Shown: positions 43,974 to 53,028, numbered from the stretch's first letter. The stretch: DNA of 64,000 nt from Coriobacteriia bacterium (GCA_018368455.1 JAGZEG010000002.1:1-64000); one strand, 5' to 3'. A program made the numbers and translations. Notes: generated from the sequence alone by a model not told the origin.

Positions 43974-45782
43974 TCAGCGTGCCCTCCCCTCCAGCTCGCG
44001 AGGATCGAACTCATTGATCAGGTCGATGAGGTCCTGCTTCTTGTGGATGGCGAGCTTGGCGTAGATGCGCTTGCTGTGCGTGCGGATCGTGTTCTCCGAC
44101 AGCACAAGCCGCTCGGCGATGCGCGGAACGCTGGCGCCACGCGCGATGAGCTCCATGACCTCCGCTTCGCGTGCCGACAACCCATAGTGACGGCGTAGCA
44201 CTTCAACCTGCTTCGACACGCGGTCGCGATACTGCGGGGACGAAGGCACATCGTCCCCGCGCACGTCATCACGCAGCTCGTAAGCCGTCAGGGGCTCCGC
44301 CTCGTCCTCCGCGAGCGCATTCACAGCCGGGCCCTCTCCCTTCGCCCCAGGGGCTCGCGACCCCTCCGTAGCAAGGCCAAGCCCGCTCGCAACGTTTCCT
44401 TCCTCCACCCCGGGCGCACCAGAGCCGCCCCTCCAGCCAGCACGGCGCACCCCGCCTCTCCCCACGGGGGCCACAAACTCGATTCCCTCCGCCTGAGCCC
44501 CGCGCCCCAGCCCGAGCGCTCCCCGGAATCCACCCTGGCCCACGAAGTAGATGAGCCCCAGCAGGTAGACAGCCACCAGCGCCACCAGCACGTTCGCCGG
44601 GATGCCTGCAAGCACAGCCGCGCCCGCCAAAGCCCCTCCGAGCCCCTCGGCCAGCGACCCCGCGATGAACCCCACATCGTGCAGCGCGTACACGATGCCC
44701 GCAAACACGCCGTAGATGAACACCGGGTTGATGCCGCTGTCACGTGATGTCTGCGCGCACTGCGCCATCATGAGCACGATGCCCACGCTGTACAGCGCGT
44801 AGAGCCCGGCCGCCAGCCAACGCAGATAGTCCGTGCCGAGAAACGGCAACGCGAGCAACCCCGTGATCGCAAACGGAAAGAAGACGCGGTACATCGTCAC
44901 GATGTTGAGTCGCAAGCCCCGAACCCGCCAGCGCCCCAGCAGAGCAAGCGCCGCTACGAGCAGCGCACCCATCGACAACGCGTTGACGAGCGACCCCACC
45001 TTCGGCTCGGCAATGGCGAGTGAGCGCATAACGCCCGCGCACAAGCCCAACCCGCCGACGCAAAACGCGCTGCGCCACACCGAGCCCACCGCTCGGCGAT
45101 ACACCGCGGGATGCTCGCGCGGCACGTCTTCGAACATCGGCTGGTCCAGGTCGATATCACGGCTGCGCAGCACGATGGCCAGCCCGAACAGCGGCAGAAA
45201 CACAAGCGGGATCAAAAACGCCGTCACGGCGACGGGGATGAGGTACAGCGCGAAGTACAGCAGCGCGGCATAGGCAGTCCCCAGCACGAGGTCGCGGCCA
45301 CCCTCCTCGGGCTGCTGGCTCGCGAACAGCCGCTGCCACAGCGTGTAGAACTCGGCCGAGCCAACGCCGAGCAGCGCGCCGCCCGCCGTCACAAGCGGCA
45401 ATGCAGCGGCATCGACGTACGTCGCCGCGATGAGCGCCACCCAACCAGCCATGTACGGCGCCACCGTGAGCTTCACGATGAAGCTGCGCGCCGTCGAAGG
45501 CCAGCGATAGGCCACCAGGGCGTTGAGGAAGAACCCCGCGGCAAACGTGAGCGACTGTGCGAGAAAGAACCAGAACACGATCGTCGGTGTCTGGAAGCCC
45601 ATCGGCAAAAACGGGAAGACGCCGCCCCACACGCCCGCGGCGTTCACGGCGAGAAACAGCGCGTACCCCATCGAGGCGACAGAGGGCCGCAACGCTGCGC
45701 CCAGTGCCGCCCCGCGCAGCCCCGGGACGCGCCGGCCGCTCGAATCGCTCGTGGCCGCGGCCGTCCGCACTGGCTGGCCCAT
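43974..45782 (-). CDS. Membrane-embedded LuxR-type regulator
   Basis: A 602-residue protein with about 12 hydrophobic segments, a polar linker near 440-520 and a C-terminal LuxR helix-turn-helix (YGLSAREAEVMELIARG, then LSENTIRTHSKRIYAKLAIH). The segment YALFLAVNAAGVWGGVFPFL nearly matches the paralogue at 6203 beside the first dms cluster. The start has GGGAGGGGAGGG upstream. It is divergent from the second dmsA gene across 212 bp and very likely controls that operon. Confidence 0.9.
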   Translation of the reverse strand: MGQPVRTAAATSDSSGRRVPGLRGAALGAALRPSVASMGYALFLAVNAAGVWGGVFPFLPMGFQTPTIVFWFFLAQSLTFAAGFFLNALVAYRWPSTARSFIVKLTVAPYMAGWVALIAATYVDAAALPLVTAGGALLGVGSAEFYTLWQRLFASQQPEEGGRDLVLGTAYAALLYFALYLIPVAVTAFLIPLVFLPLFGLAIVLRSRDIDLDQPMFEDVPREHPAVYRRAVGSVWRSAFCVGGLGLCAGVMRSLAIAEPKVGSLVNALSMGALLVAALALLGRWRVRGLRLNIVTMYRVFFPFAITGLLALPFLGTDYLRWLAAGLYALYSVGIVLMMAQCAQTSRDSGINPVFIYGVFAGIVYALHDVGFIAGSLAEGLGGALAGAAVLAGIPANVLVALVAVYLLGLIYFVGQGGFRGALGLGRGAQAEGIEFVAPVGRGGVRRAGWRGGSGAPGVEEGNVASGLGLATEGSRAPGAKGEGPAVNALAEDEAEPLTAYELRDDVRGDDVPSSPQYRDRVSKQVEVLRRHYGLSAREAEVMELIARGASVPRIAERLVLSENTIRTHSKRIYAKLAIHKKQDLIDLINEFDPRELEGRAR

Positions 45783-45845
45783 CGCCCTCCCCTCCCCCGA
45801 TCCATCCGGGCCCTCATGTGTCGACCACTAGCATACAACACGTCC

Positions 45846-45852
45846 TACCTGC
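45846..45852 (-). promoter_or_regulatory. GCAGGTAGG motif before the LuxR gene
   Basis: On the minus strand CCGCAGGTAGGAC lies about 65 bp upstream of the LuxR start at 45782, in the gap shared with the second dmsA. Confidence 0.4.
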
Positions 45853-45876
45853 GGCTTCTCGCAGATTCGCACGAAT

Positions 45877-45918
45877 CATGTGACAGGGCGGGACGCCCCG
45901 TGGGCTTTCATGTGACAG
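45877..45918. promoter_or_regulatory. Two CATGTGACA half-sites before the second dmsA
   Basis: TCATGTGACAG occurs at 45877-45887 and 45908-45918, direct repeats 31 bp apart, about three helical turns. The same word forms a palindrome in the dmsA/dmsC gap at 5140-5160. The sites lie 77-118 bp before the second dmsA start. Confidence 0.6.
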
Positions 45919-45994
45919 CGAAACGCACGTACACAGAGCGCCGCCTGGGCGCCTCGAGCGTTTACGATACGGGAGTACGAGGGAGAGGAAGAAC

Positions 45995-48478
45995 ATGACG
46001 GATTCGATGGGCACCAGCTCGACCGAACACACCTGCCCGACAGACGCACGGCCCTCGACGCTGAGCCGCCGCAGCTTCGTCAAGGCGTCGGCACTCGCCG
46101 GTCTGACCGCCGCCGCGGCAACGTCCTGCGCCAGCACGCTGTTCAGCAACCGCAGCGCCCTTGCGTCCAGCGGCGAGGCCAGCGGCTCTGCGAGCGCGGA
46201 CGCACCCGCCGGCGACGAGCAGGTCATCTGGGGTCACTGCTCCGTCAACTGCGAGGGCCGCTGCGCCCTGCGCCTCCACGTCAAGGACGACGAAGTCACA
46301 TGGGTCGAGAGCGACAACACCGGTGACGACGAGTACGGCAACCATCAGATCCGCGCCTGCCAGCGCGGCCGCTCCATCCGCCGCTGGATCAACAACCCCG
46401 ACCGCCTCAACTACCCGATGAAGCGCGTCGGCAAGCGCGGCGAGGGCGCCTTCGAACGCATCAGCTGGGACGAAGCCTGCCAGATGCTCGCCGACAACTA
46501 CCAGCGAATTCTTGACGAGTACGGCCCCGCCGCCGTGTACAACAACTACGCGACGGGCGTCCAGGCGTCGAACATCCGCGACTTCCTCACCCGCTTTATC
46601 AATATCAACGGCGGCTGCCTCGGTCGCTACGGCTCGTACAGCTCGGCCCAGATCTCCGTGTCGCTGCCCTACCTCTATGGCAAGCGCACGGCCAACTCGA
46701 ACTCCGACATCGTGAACTCCAAGCTCGTCGTCATGTTCGGCGAGAACTCCACCGAGACGAAGATGTCCGGAGCCGGCGCGGGCTACCACCTGGAGCAGGC
46801 CCTCGAGCGCGGCGGCGCCAAGCTCATCTGCATCGATCCGCGCTTCAGCGACACGGCCGCCACGCGCGCCGACCAGTGGATCCCCATCCGCCCCGGCACG
46901 GACGCCGCCCTCGTCGACGCCTGCGCTCACGTGCTCATCTCCGAAGACCTCGTCGACCACGACTTCCTGAACACGTACTGCATCGGCTACGACGAGGACA
47001 CGATGCCCGAGAGCGCCAAGGGCCAGCACAAGTCGTACAAGGATTACATCCTGGGCCAGGGCGCCGACGGCGTCGAGAAGACCCCGGCGTGGGCCGAGGC
47101 CATCACCGGCGTGCCCGCCACCACCATCGAGCAGCTCGCTCGCGAGATCGGCACGACGAAACCCTGCTCCATCTGGCAGGGCAAGGGCCCGCAGCGCCAG
47201 GCCAACGGTGAGCAGACGGCCCGCGCCATCTGCATGCTGGCCATCTTGACGGGCAACGTCGGCATCAACGGCGGCAACACGGGCTCCGACCTCGACGGCT
47301 ACTACTTCAGCCCGTTCTCGGTGCCCACGGGCGACAACGGCGTGGCCGCGTCCATCCCCGTGTTCAAGTGGACGGACGCCATCGAGCGCGGCGAGCAGTT
47401 CACCGCGACGGCGGACGGCGTGCGCGGCGCCGACAAGCTCGACGTACCGATCAAGATGATCTTCAACTTCGCCGGCAACTGCCTCACGAACCAGCACTCC
47501 GACATCAACCGCACGCACGACATCCTCGCCGACGACACGAAGTGCGAGTTCATCGTCGTGTGGGACACGCTCATGACGGACTCGGCCAAATATGCCGACC
47601 TGTTGCTGCCCGACCTCATGGCCGTCGAGCAGCCCAACTTCGTCAGCAACGACTACGCGGGCAACATGGGCTACCTCATCATGGGCGAGCCGGTCACGAC
47701 TCCCAAGTTCGAGCGCCGCACGCTCTACTCCGTGCTCGCGCAGGTCGCCGGGCTCATGGGCAAGGGCGAGGAGTTCACCGAGGGTCGCGACGAGCAGGGC
47801 TGGCTCGAGTACTGCTACGAGCAGGCGCGCGAGGAGGATCCGACGCTGCCGACGTTCGACGAGATGCGCGAGATGGGTGTCTACCGTCGCCAGGATCCCG
47901 ACGGCCACTTCGTCGCGCTCAGGGACTTCCGCGACGACCCCGAGGCCAACCCCCTGAACACCCCCTCCGGCAAGATCGAGATCTACTCGGAGCAGCTCGA
48001 GGAGATCTGCGCCACGTGGCAGCTCGACGAGGGCGATCGCATCAACCCGCTGCCCGTCTACGAGCCGTGCGTCGAAGGCTGGGATGACCCGCTGCGCGAG
48101 AAGTATCCGCTGCAGATGCCGGGCTACCACTACAAGGCCCGCGCGCACTCGAGCTACGGCAGCATCGACGTGCTCAAGCAGGCCAACCCCCAGGAGCTGT
48201 GGATCAACCCCGTCGACGCCGAGGCCCGCGGCATCGCCGACGGCGACACGGTGCACGTCTTCAACGACCGCGGCACCGTCGAGATCGTGGCAAAGGTGAC
48301 GCCGCGCATCCTGCCGGGCGTCGTGAGCATGGGCCAGGGCGCCTGGCACGACGCCGACATGGCGGGCGACAAGGTGGACAAGGGCGGTTGCATCAACACG
48401 CTGACGTCGCTGCGCCCCTCGCCGCTGGCAAAGGCCAACCCCCAGCACACGAACCTCGTCGAGGTCCAGAAGGCGTAA
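45995..48478 (+). CDS. dmsA: DMSO-reductase family molybdopterin catalytic subunit A (second cluster)
   Basis: An 827-residue molybdopterin oxidoreductase. It has a Tat signal (SRRSF at 24-28); Cys82, Cys86, Cys90 and Cys122 form the FS0 [4Fe-4S] set, and Ser216 in SYSSAQI is the likely molybdenum ligand, as in DmsA. The C-terminal molybdopterin-binding domain is complete. It is related to, but clearly distinct from, the enzyme at 2370-5015, so the two probably use different substrates. The start has a GAGAGGAAG site. It leads an operon of A, B, B, chaperone and anchor genes. Confidence 0.93.
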   Translation: MTDSMGTSSTEHTCPTDARPSTLSRRSFVKASALAGLTAAAATSCASTLFSNRSALASSGEASGSASADAPAGDEQVIWGHCSVNCEGRCALRLHVKDDEVTWVESDNTGDDEYGNHQIRACQRGRSIRRWINNPDRLNYPMKRVGKRGEGAFERISWDEACQMLADNYQRILDEYGPAAVYNNYATGVQASNIRDFLTRFININGGCLGRYGSYSSAQISVSLPYLYGKRTANSNSDIVNSKLVVMFGENSTETKMSGAGAGYHLEQALERGGAKLICIDPRFSDTAATRADQWIPIRPGTDAALVDACAHVLISEDLVDHDFLNTYCIGYDEDTMPESAKGQHKSYKDYILGQGADGVEKTPAWAEAITGVPATTIEQLAREIGTTKPCSIWQGKGPQRQANGEQTARAICMLAILTGNVGINGGNTGSDLDGYYFSPFSVPTGDNGVAASIPVFKWTDAIERGEQFTATADGVRGADKLDVPIKMIFNFAGNCLTNQHSDINRTHDILADDTKCEFIVVWDTLMTDSAKYADLLLPDLMAVEQPNFVSNDYAGNMGYLIMGEPVTTPKFERRTLYSVLAQVAGLMGKGEEFTEGRDEQGWLEYCYEQAREEDPTLPTFDEMREMGVYRRQDPDGHFVALRDFRDDPEANPLNTPSGKIEIYSEQLEEICATWQLDEGDRINPLPVYEPCVEGWDDPLREKYPLQMPGYHYKARAHSSYGSIDVLKQANPQELWINPVDAEARGIADGDTVHVFNDRGTVEIVAKVTPRILPGVVSMGQGAWHDADMAGDKVDKGGCINTLTSLRPSPLAKANPQHTNLVEVQKA

Positions 48479-48488
48479 GACGCCTCGT

Positions 48489-48519
48489 GCCCGGGCCCTC
48501 CCATCGGAGAGGCCCGGGC
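48489..48519 (+). terminator. Intra-operon hairpin between dmsA and dmsB
   Basis: GCCCGGGCC and GGCCCGGGC are inverted with a 13-base loop, without a T-run. It may attenuate or stabilise the transcript between subunits rather than end it. Confidence 0.55.
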
Positions 48520-48564
48520 CCCACAACCCACACTCACTGACCCACTGTCAAGAGGAGTACCCTC

Positions 48565-49188
48565 ATGCCTCAGTATGGCTTTCACTTTGACGGACAGCGC
48601 TGCACTGGCTGCAAGACCTGCCAGATGGCCTGCAAGGACTATAACGATCTGGCACCCGACGTCACGCTGCGGCGCGTCTTCGAGTACGGCGGCGGCTCGT
48701 GGGAGCAGGACGGCAGCGGCCTGTGGAGCGCCAACCTGTTCACGTACTTCGTCTCAATGGCGTGCAACCACTGCGACGACCCCGCCTGCCTGACGGCCTG
48801 CCCGCAGAACGCCATCTCCAAGAGCGCGGAAACGGGTCTCGTCACCCGCGACATCGACCTGTGCATCGGCTGCGGCGCCTGCGCAACGGCCTGCCCTTAC
48901 GGCGCGCCGAAGGTCGACCCCGCCATCTCCAAGAGCGTGAAGTGCGACGGATGCGCAAACCGCGTCGAGCAGGGGCTGTCGCCGATCTGCGTCCAGTCAT
49001 GCCCGGCGCGCGCCCTCGACTTCGGGCCCATCGACGAGCTCCGCGAGAAGTACGGCGACGTCGCCGAGATCGCCCCGCTACCCTCCGCCGAGCAGACCGG
49101 TCCCAACCTCGTGATCACCGCCCCGCGTGACGCCCGCGAGGTCGGCAGCGAGGACGGCACCGTCGCAAACGTCCGCGAAATCGCATAG
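48565..49188 (+). CDS. dmsB: DMSO-reductase-type iron-sulfur subunit B
   Basis: A 207-residue protein with four ferredoxin cysteine clusters: CTGCKTCQMAC, CNHCDDPACLTAC, CIGCGACATAC, and CDGC with CVQSC. It transfers electrons to the A subunit encoded 86 bp upstream. It has no signal peptide, as usual for co-export. The start has AAGAGGAG upstream. A close homologue follows at 49318. Confidence 0.92.
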   Translation: MPQYGFHFDGQRCTGCKTCQMACKDYNDLAPDVTLRRVFEYGGGSWEQDGSGLWSANLFTYFVSMACNHCDDPACLTACPQNAISKSAETGLVTRDIDLCIGCGACATACPYGAPKVDPAISKSVKCDGCANRVEQGLSPICVQSCPARALDFGPIDELREKYGDVAEIAPLPSAEQTGPNLVITAPRDAREVGSEDGTVANVREIA

Positions 49189-49201
49189 CGAACGATATGC
49201 C

Positions 49202-49241
49202 GTCCACAGGGGTGCCCGGATCGCAGAGCACCCCTGTGGAC
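49202..49241 (+). terminator. Hairpin between the two iron-sulfur genes
   Basis: GTCCACAGGGGTGC and GCACCCCTGTGGAC form a perfect 14-bp stem with a 12-base loop, 14 bp after the dmsB stop. There is no T-run. It could separate expression of the second iron-sulfur protein and the genes behind it. Confidence 0.65.
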
Positions 49242-49317
49242 GTCTCGCATCTCCCAAAAGCACGCTATCATCGACACAGACAGATAGCCGGCATGAAAAA
49301 ACGGGAGGGCGAGACGC

Positions 49318-49965
49318 GTGCAGCTTGGCTTTCACTTTGACGCGCGGCGCTGCACCGGATGCAAGACGTGCGTCATGGCCTGCAAGGACTATCGCGACAA
49401 CGGTACGGACATCGCCTTTCGGCAGGTCTACGAGTACGTCGGCGGCACGTGGGAACAGGGGGCCGGCGGGCTGTGGCAGCAAGGAGGCCCGGCCGGGACG
49501 CCCTGCTTTGCCTGGTTCGTGTCCGTCGCGTGCAACCACTGCGCCCGGCCCGTCTGCGTCGAGGTGTGCCCCACCGGCGCCATGCACAAGGACGCCGGCA
49601 CCGGGCTCGTCTCCGTCAACGCCCGGCGTTGCGTCGGTTGCGGGTACTGCGCCCTGTCCTGCCCCTACCACGCCCCGAAGGTCAATCGCGAGCTCGGGCG
49701 CAGCGCCAAGTGCGACGGGTGTGCCGACCGGGGAGCCAAGGGGCTACCGCCTGTCTGCGTCGAGGCATGCCCCGTGCGAGCGCTTGACTTCGGCGAGATA
49801 GAGACGCTGCGGCAGCGCTATGGAACGCAGGCCGACCTCGCTCCCCTGCCAAACTCCGCCGACACCTGTCCCAGCCTCGTCATCACGCCGCCAAAGGCCG
49901 CCGAGGTCGTGCCAGCCGAGCAGCTGGCCTGCGGAGGAGTCGCCAACCTCCGAGAGGTCGTTTGA
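49318..49965 (+). CDS. Second DmsB-like iron-sulfur protein
   Basis: A 215-residue protein with four clusters: CTGCKTCVMAC, CNHCARPVCVEVC, CVGCGYCALSC, and CDGC with CVEAC. It is a paralogue of the protein at 48565. The start is GTG (MQLGFHF) with GGGAGGGCGAG upstream. It may be an alternative electron-transfer subunit of the same A subunit, a carrier between two B-type subunits, or a partner for an A subunit encoded elsewhere. Confidence 0.88.
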   Translation: MQLGFHFDARRCTGCKTCVMACKDYRDNGTDIAFRQVYEYVGGTWEQGAGGLWQQGGPAGTPCFAWFVSVACNHCARPVCVEVCPTGAMHKDAGTGLVSVNARRCVGCGYCALSCPYHAPKVNRELGRSAKCDGCADRGAKGLPPVCVEACPVRALDFGEIETLRQRYGTQADLAPLPNSADTCPSLVITPPKAAEVVPAEQLACGGVANLREVV

Positions 49966-50088
49966 AGGGCCGGGGAGGATATCCCAAGTCGGAGGCGTCC
50001 CGCCTCCCCGCCCGCCAGGGGCGACGCCCGCCATGCTACCCAGACAATAGGTCCGTCTGCCATTCGTTTTTATGCGCAAGGAGGAGAC

Positions 50089-50784
50089 ATGGACACACGA
50101 GAGACGCCCGAGAAGCGCGCCGCCGTCATGGAGGGGGTCGCGTTCGTCGGGGAGACGCTTGCCCCGTTCTTCCTGCAGGATCCCGCCACCGGTGAGGCGG
50201 GCGCCTCGTTTGCCGCCGTGGCAGCACTCGACGCAGATGCCGCGGCCCGTGAGTGGCCGTTTGCCGAAGAAGCCGACGCCCACGCAGGCCTCTCGCTCAT
50301 GGTCGCGGGCCTGGAGCCCGAGGCGGCAGGCGCAAGCGAAGAGGGCATGGGAGCCTACCGCCACGACGGCCCCCTCGCGCGCGAGTACCGTCGCCTCTTC
50401 ATCGGCCCCGCTCCCAAGCCCGCGCCGCCGTGGGGCTCCGTCTATACCGACCGCGAGTGCGTCGTGTTCGGAGAGACGACGCTTGAGCTGCGCACATGGA
50501 TGCGGCTCAACGGCATCGCGCGCGCAACGGACGACCACACGCCCGAGGACCACATCGGCCTGATGCTCGCCCTGCTCGCTTACCTCGCGCGCGAGAAGCC
50601 CGAGATTGTCGCCGAGTTCCTCAAGCTGCACCTGCTGACGTGGTCGTCGCACTTCCTCGGCGAGCTCGAGGATGCCGCCGAGCAGCCGTTCTACCGGGGC
50701 CTCGCCCACCTGACGCGCGCGAGCCTCGAGGGGATGCAGGCAGCGCTCGGCATCGAGGTGACGTACCCGCGCTTCTACCGCTAG
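50089..50784 (+). CDS. TorD/DmsD family molybdoenzyme chaperone
   Basis: A 231-residue cytoplasmic chaperone of the TorD family. Visible features are EYRRLFIGPAPKPAPPWGSV, YTDRECVVFG, the motif PEDHIGLMLALLAYLA (the E-D-H family signature) and HLLTWSSHFLGELE. It should bind the Tat signal of the second dmsA product and assist cofactor insertion. The start has AAGGAGG. It resembles the chaperone at 499 only in family features. Confidence 0.9.
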   Translation: MDTRETPEKRAAVMEGVAFVGETLAPFFLQDPATGEAGASFAAVAALDADAAAREWPFAEEADAHAGLSLMVAGLEPEAAGASEEGMGAYRHDGPLAREYRRLFIGPAPKPAPPWGSVYTDRECVVFGETTLELRTWMRLNGIARATDDHTPEDHIGLMLALLAYLAREKPEIVAEFLKLHLLTWSSHFLGELEDAAEQPFYRGLAHLTRASLEGMQAALGIEVTYPRFYR

Positions 50785-50836
50785 CCGGGCCCGGGGCGCT
50801 CGCACGCCCGCGGCGCCCCGCCCGCACGCGTCATCC

Positions 50837-50960
50837 ATCGAGTGCGGGCTGACTCGCGTCTCTTTTCGCCGTTCGCGGAAGTTAAGCCTCATGCGGGGAT
50901 TATTGACCTGCAGGAATGGCGTTCAGCTTGCTGAAAGGTCCGTATCAGCCCGCATTCGAT
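50837..50960. repeat. Inverted repeat flanking a promoter motif
   Basis: ATCGAGTGCGGGCTGA at 50837-50852 and TCAGCCCGCATTCGAT at 50945-50960 match at 15 of 16 positions. Between them lies ACCTGCAGG at 50906-50914. The plan, arms around a CAGGT centre, resembles the family 1 elements, but the arm sequence is different. Confidence 0.55.
50897..50911 (-). promoter_or_regulatory. GCAGGTCAATAATCC motif before second dmsC
   Basis: On the minus strand this matches the motif before the first dmsC (5173-5187) at 13 of 15 positions. It lies 85-99 bp before the anchor gene start. Confidence 0.5.
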
Positions 50961-50995
50961 GAGGAGCTTGCCGTCCCCGCCCCCGGGAGGTGACC

Positions 50996-52003
50996 ATGAC
51001 CGGCCTGCCACTCGCACTCGAAGAGATCACGCTCGTCGCGTTCACGACGCTCGCGCCTTCCGGGGCCGTGGCGCTTGCCCTGCAGTGCGCCTTCATCGCC
51101 GCTGGCCGGCGCGCAGGTGCAGACGCCCTCCGTTCTCGGCTCATCAAACTGCTGTGGGTGCCAATCGTCGTGACGATGGTCGGCCTCGTGGCATCGGCGA
51201 CGCATCTCGGCAATCCGTCTAACGCGCTCTACGTGCTGACGGGCATCGGCCGCAGCCCCTTGTCAACCGAGGTTGGCGCGGCAGTCGCTCTGCTGGCGGC
51301 AGCGGGCCTGTTTTGGCTCTATGGCTTCTCCGAGCATCCGCGAGGCGGCCTGCAGCAGGTATGGGCCGGCGTCATCGCCGTGCTGGCGGCAGCCTTCGTG
51401 ACGACGGTCGCCCTCGCATATGGGGCACGGACGATTCCCTCGTGGAACACGCCGCTCGTCCCCGCCGCGCTGTGGCTCCAGGCGCTCACGGGCGGACCCG
51501 TCCTCGCAGCCGCCGTCATGCGTGCTGCGCAACCCACGCAACCCGATGACCCCAAAGCAGACTGGGCCTCTACCCCCTCGCAGACGCCCGCGAAAGCCCG
51601 CGAGACGCAGAGCGCGGCGAAGACGCAGACTGTTCCCGCAGCTACGCCGGTGATTCCTCGCCTCGAGGCCGGCATGCTCGCACTGGTGAGCGCTGCAATG
51701 CTGGCGGGCTTCGCCGTCGGCATAGCCCGCGGCCTCGAGCTCCCGGAAATCCGCAGCTCGCTCGCAACGGCGGCCGAGCTCGTCCCCCACTACTGGCTGA
51801 TGCTCGGGATTTCGACAGCCCTCCAGGCAGCTGGCATCGCCCTGGCCTGGCGCGCATGGCGCATCCCCGAGAGGCGCCCTGAGCCGGTCCCCTCGCCCCT
51901 GCGCCGTGCCCGACCTCTCGTCACGGCGAGTTGCCTCATACTGCTCGGCATCTTCGTCGCACGGTTCACTTTCTACATGACGCATCTCACCAGCGGGCTA
52001 TAG
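50996..52003 (+). CDS. dmsC: DMSO-reductase-type membrane anchor subunit C
   Basis: A 335-residue membrane protein with about eight hydrophobic segments. The blocks EEITLVAFTTLAPSGAVAL and SATHLGNPSNALYVLTG match the first anchor at 5225. A polar insert of about 45 residues (roughly 182-226, rich in Pro, Thr and Gln) separates the middle segments and is absent from that anchor. It should oxidise menaquinol for the second cluster. The ATG at 50996 has GGGAGG upstream; a GTG six bases earlier overlaps that site and is less likely. Confidence 0.88.
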   Translation: MTGLPLALEEITLVAFTTLAPSGAVALALQCAFIAAGRRAGADALRSRLIKLLWVPIVVTMVGLVASATHLGNPSNALYVLTGIGRSPLSTEVGAAVALLAAAGLFWLYGFSEHPRGGLQQVWAGVIAVLAAAFVTTVALAYGARTIPSWNTPLVPAALWLQALTGGPVLAAAVMRAAQPTQPDDPKADWASTPSQTPAKARETQSAAKTQTVPAATPVIPRLEAGMLALVSAAMLAGFAVGIARGLELPEIRSSLATAAELVPHYWLMLGISTALQAAGIALAWRAWRIPERRPEPVPSPLRRARPLVTASCLILLGIFVARFTFYMTHLTSGL

Positions 52004-52013
52004 CGGCGGCGCC

Positions 52014-52454
52014 CTACAGCTCGACGGGCACCCACTCGTCGTGGTTGCAAATCCAGGCCTGGGGGTGCTCGACGGAGAAGAACACGAGCGTGGGATCGTC
52101 GGGGCCGTCGTAGCTCTCGCCGAGCTTCGTGAGGTGGTCATAGCCGGCAGCGCGCATGTCCGGGCGCGCCTCGTCTTTGAGCCCGGCCTCGCCGCGCAGG
52201 ATGAGCCAGCCGTGTCCCGGCCACCACGACGTGGCCTCGAACCGCTGATTGACGAGCAGCTCCTGCCAGACGTCCTTCGTCGTGGCCGTCACGAACCACA
52301 CCTTGCCATCCTGCTCGGCAGCGAAGCTGAACGGGCGCACGTGCGGCTGGCCGTCGACGCTCGTGGCGAGATACCATGCGGGCACGGCGCCCAGGTACTG
52401 CAGGATCGTCTCGATGCCGGACGGAGTTGCGGGCGTAGAGGGCTCGATGGACAT
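52014..52454 (-). CDS. PPOX-fold flavin-binding protein
   Basis: A protein of about 146 residues of the pyridoxamine 5'-phosphate oxidase-like split-barrel family. The blocks VPAWYLATSVDGQPHVRPF, VWFVTATTKDVWQELLVN and HGWLILRGEA are typical of small FMN- or F420-binding members. Residue F-x-C/W features such as WICNHDEW near the C-terminus are in the usual place. It is convergent with dmsC, only 10 bp apart. The start at 52454 has AGAGGA upstream. Function is probably a minor redox or detoxification role. Confidence 0.82.
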   Translation of the reverse strand: MSIEPSTPATPSGIETILQYLGAVPAWYLATSVDGQPHVRPFSFAAEQDGKVWFVTATTKDVWQELLVNQRFEATSWWPGHGWLILRGEAGLKDEARPDMRAAGYDHLTKLGESYDGPDDPTLVFFSVEHPQAWICNHDEWVPVEL

Positions 52455-53028
52455 GGTAGCGGTTCCTCTCTTCATCGGGCGGCCCAAAAACATGGCAGAC
52501 GATGGCGCCCGCCGCGGGCAGAGCGCAGCTGGCAGCGCCCGCCATACGCAAGATACCACGCGCACGCGACAGAGCACCGCGCCAACGCCAGCAAGCCTTT
52601 TGCGGACGCGTCGTCTCCCCCGACCGCAAGCCGGCAGTGGCGCCCGCGCCACGGCGACTGCAAACGCCCCCCACACGCATCTCGCGCCTGCCCACGGCCG
52701 CATCGCCCCGCCCCAACTCGCAAGTACCCCATCGCCCTGGCCATGCGCCGGCAGCAGCGCCCCACGCCACGGCAGCTATCCGGCACCTGACCGTCCCCTT
52801 ACGCAGCGGGTGCGCGGTAGCCCCTCCTTGCTCCCGCGCTTACAAACCCGTCCCTCGCAAGCCCTCGACCCTTGCCCGGCGCTTACGCGCCCCTGCCAGG
52901 CGCCCCTGCCCCGGATGACACAATGGGAGCCGTCGCACCGCCCAGCGCCAGCGCCCAACCCGGCCCGGGCACACCAGCAGAGGACCGCCCCACGATCGGA
53001 CGGTCCAGGAGAGGGAGGCATCCGCCCC
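52455..53028. other. Divergent GC-rich gap
   Basis: A 574 bp gap between two divergent genes. It is very GC-rich, with open frames on both strands whose products are Arg/Pro/Ala-rich. No copy of the dispersed elements and no operator-like palindrome was seen. Confidence 0.4.

Noticed and set aside
45962..48526. 854-codon open frame antisense to the second dmsA
   Set aside because: Same composition effect in high-GC DNA; the sense strand encodes a full molybdoenzyme.
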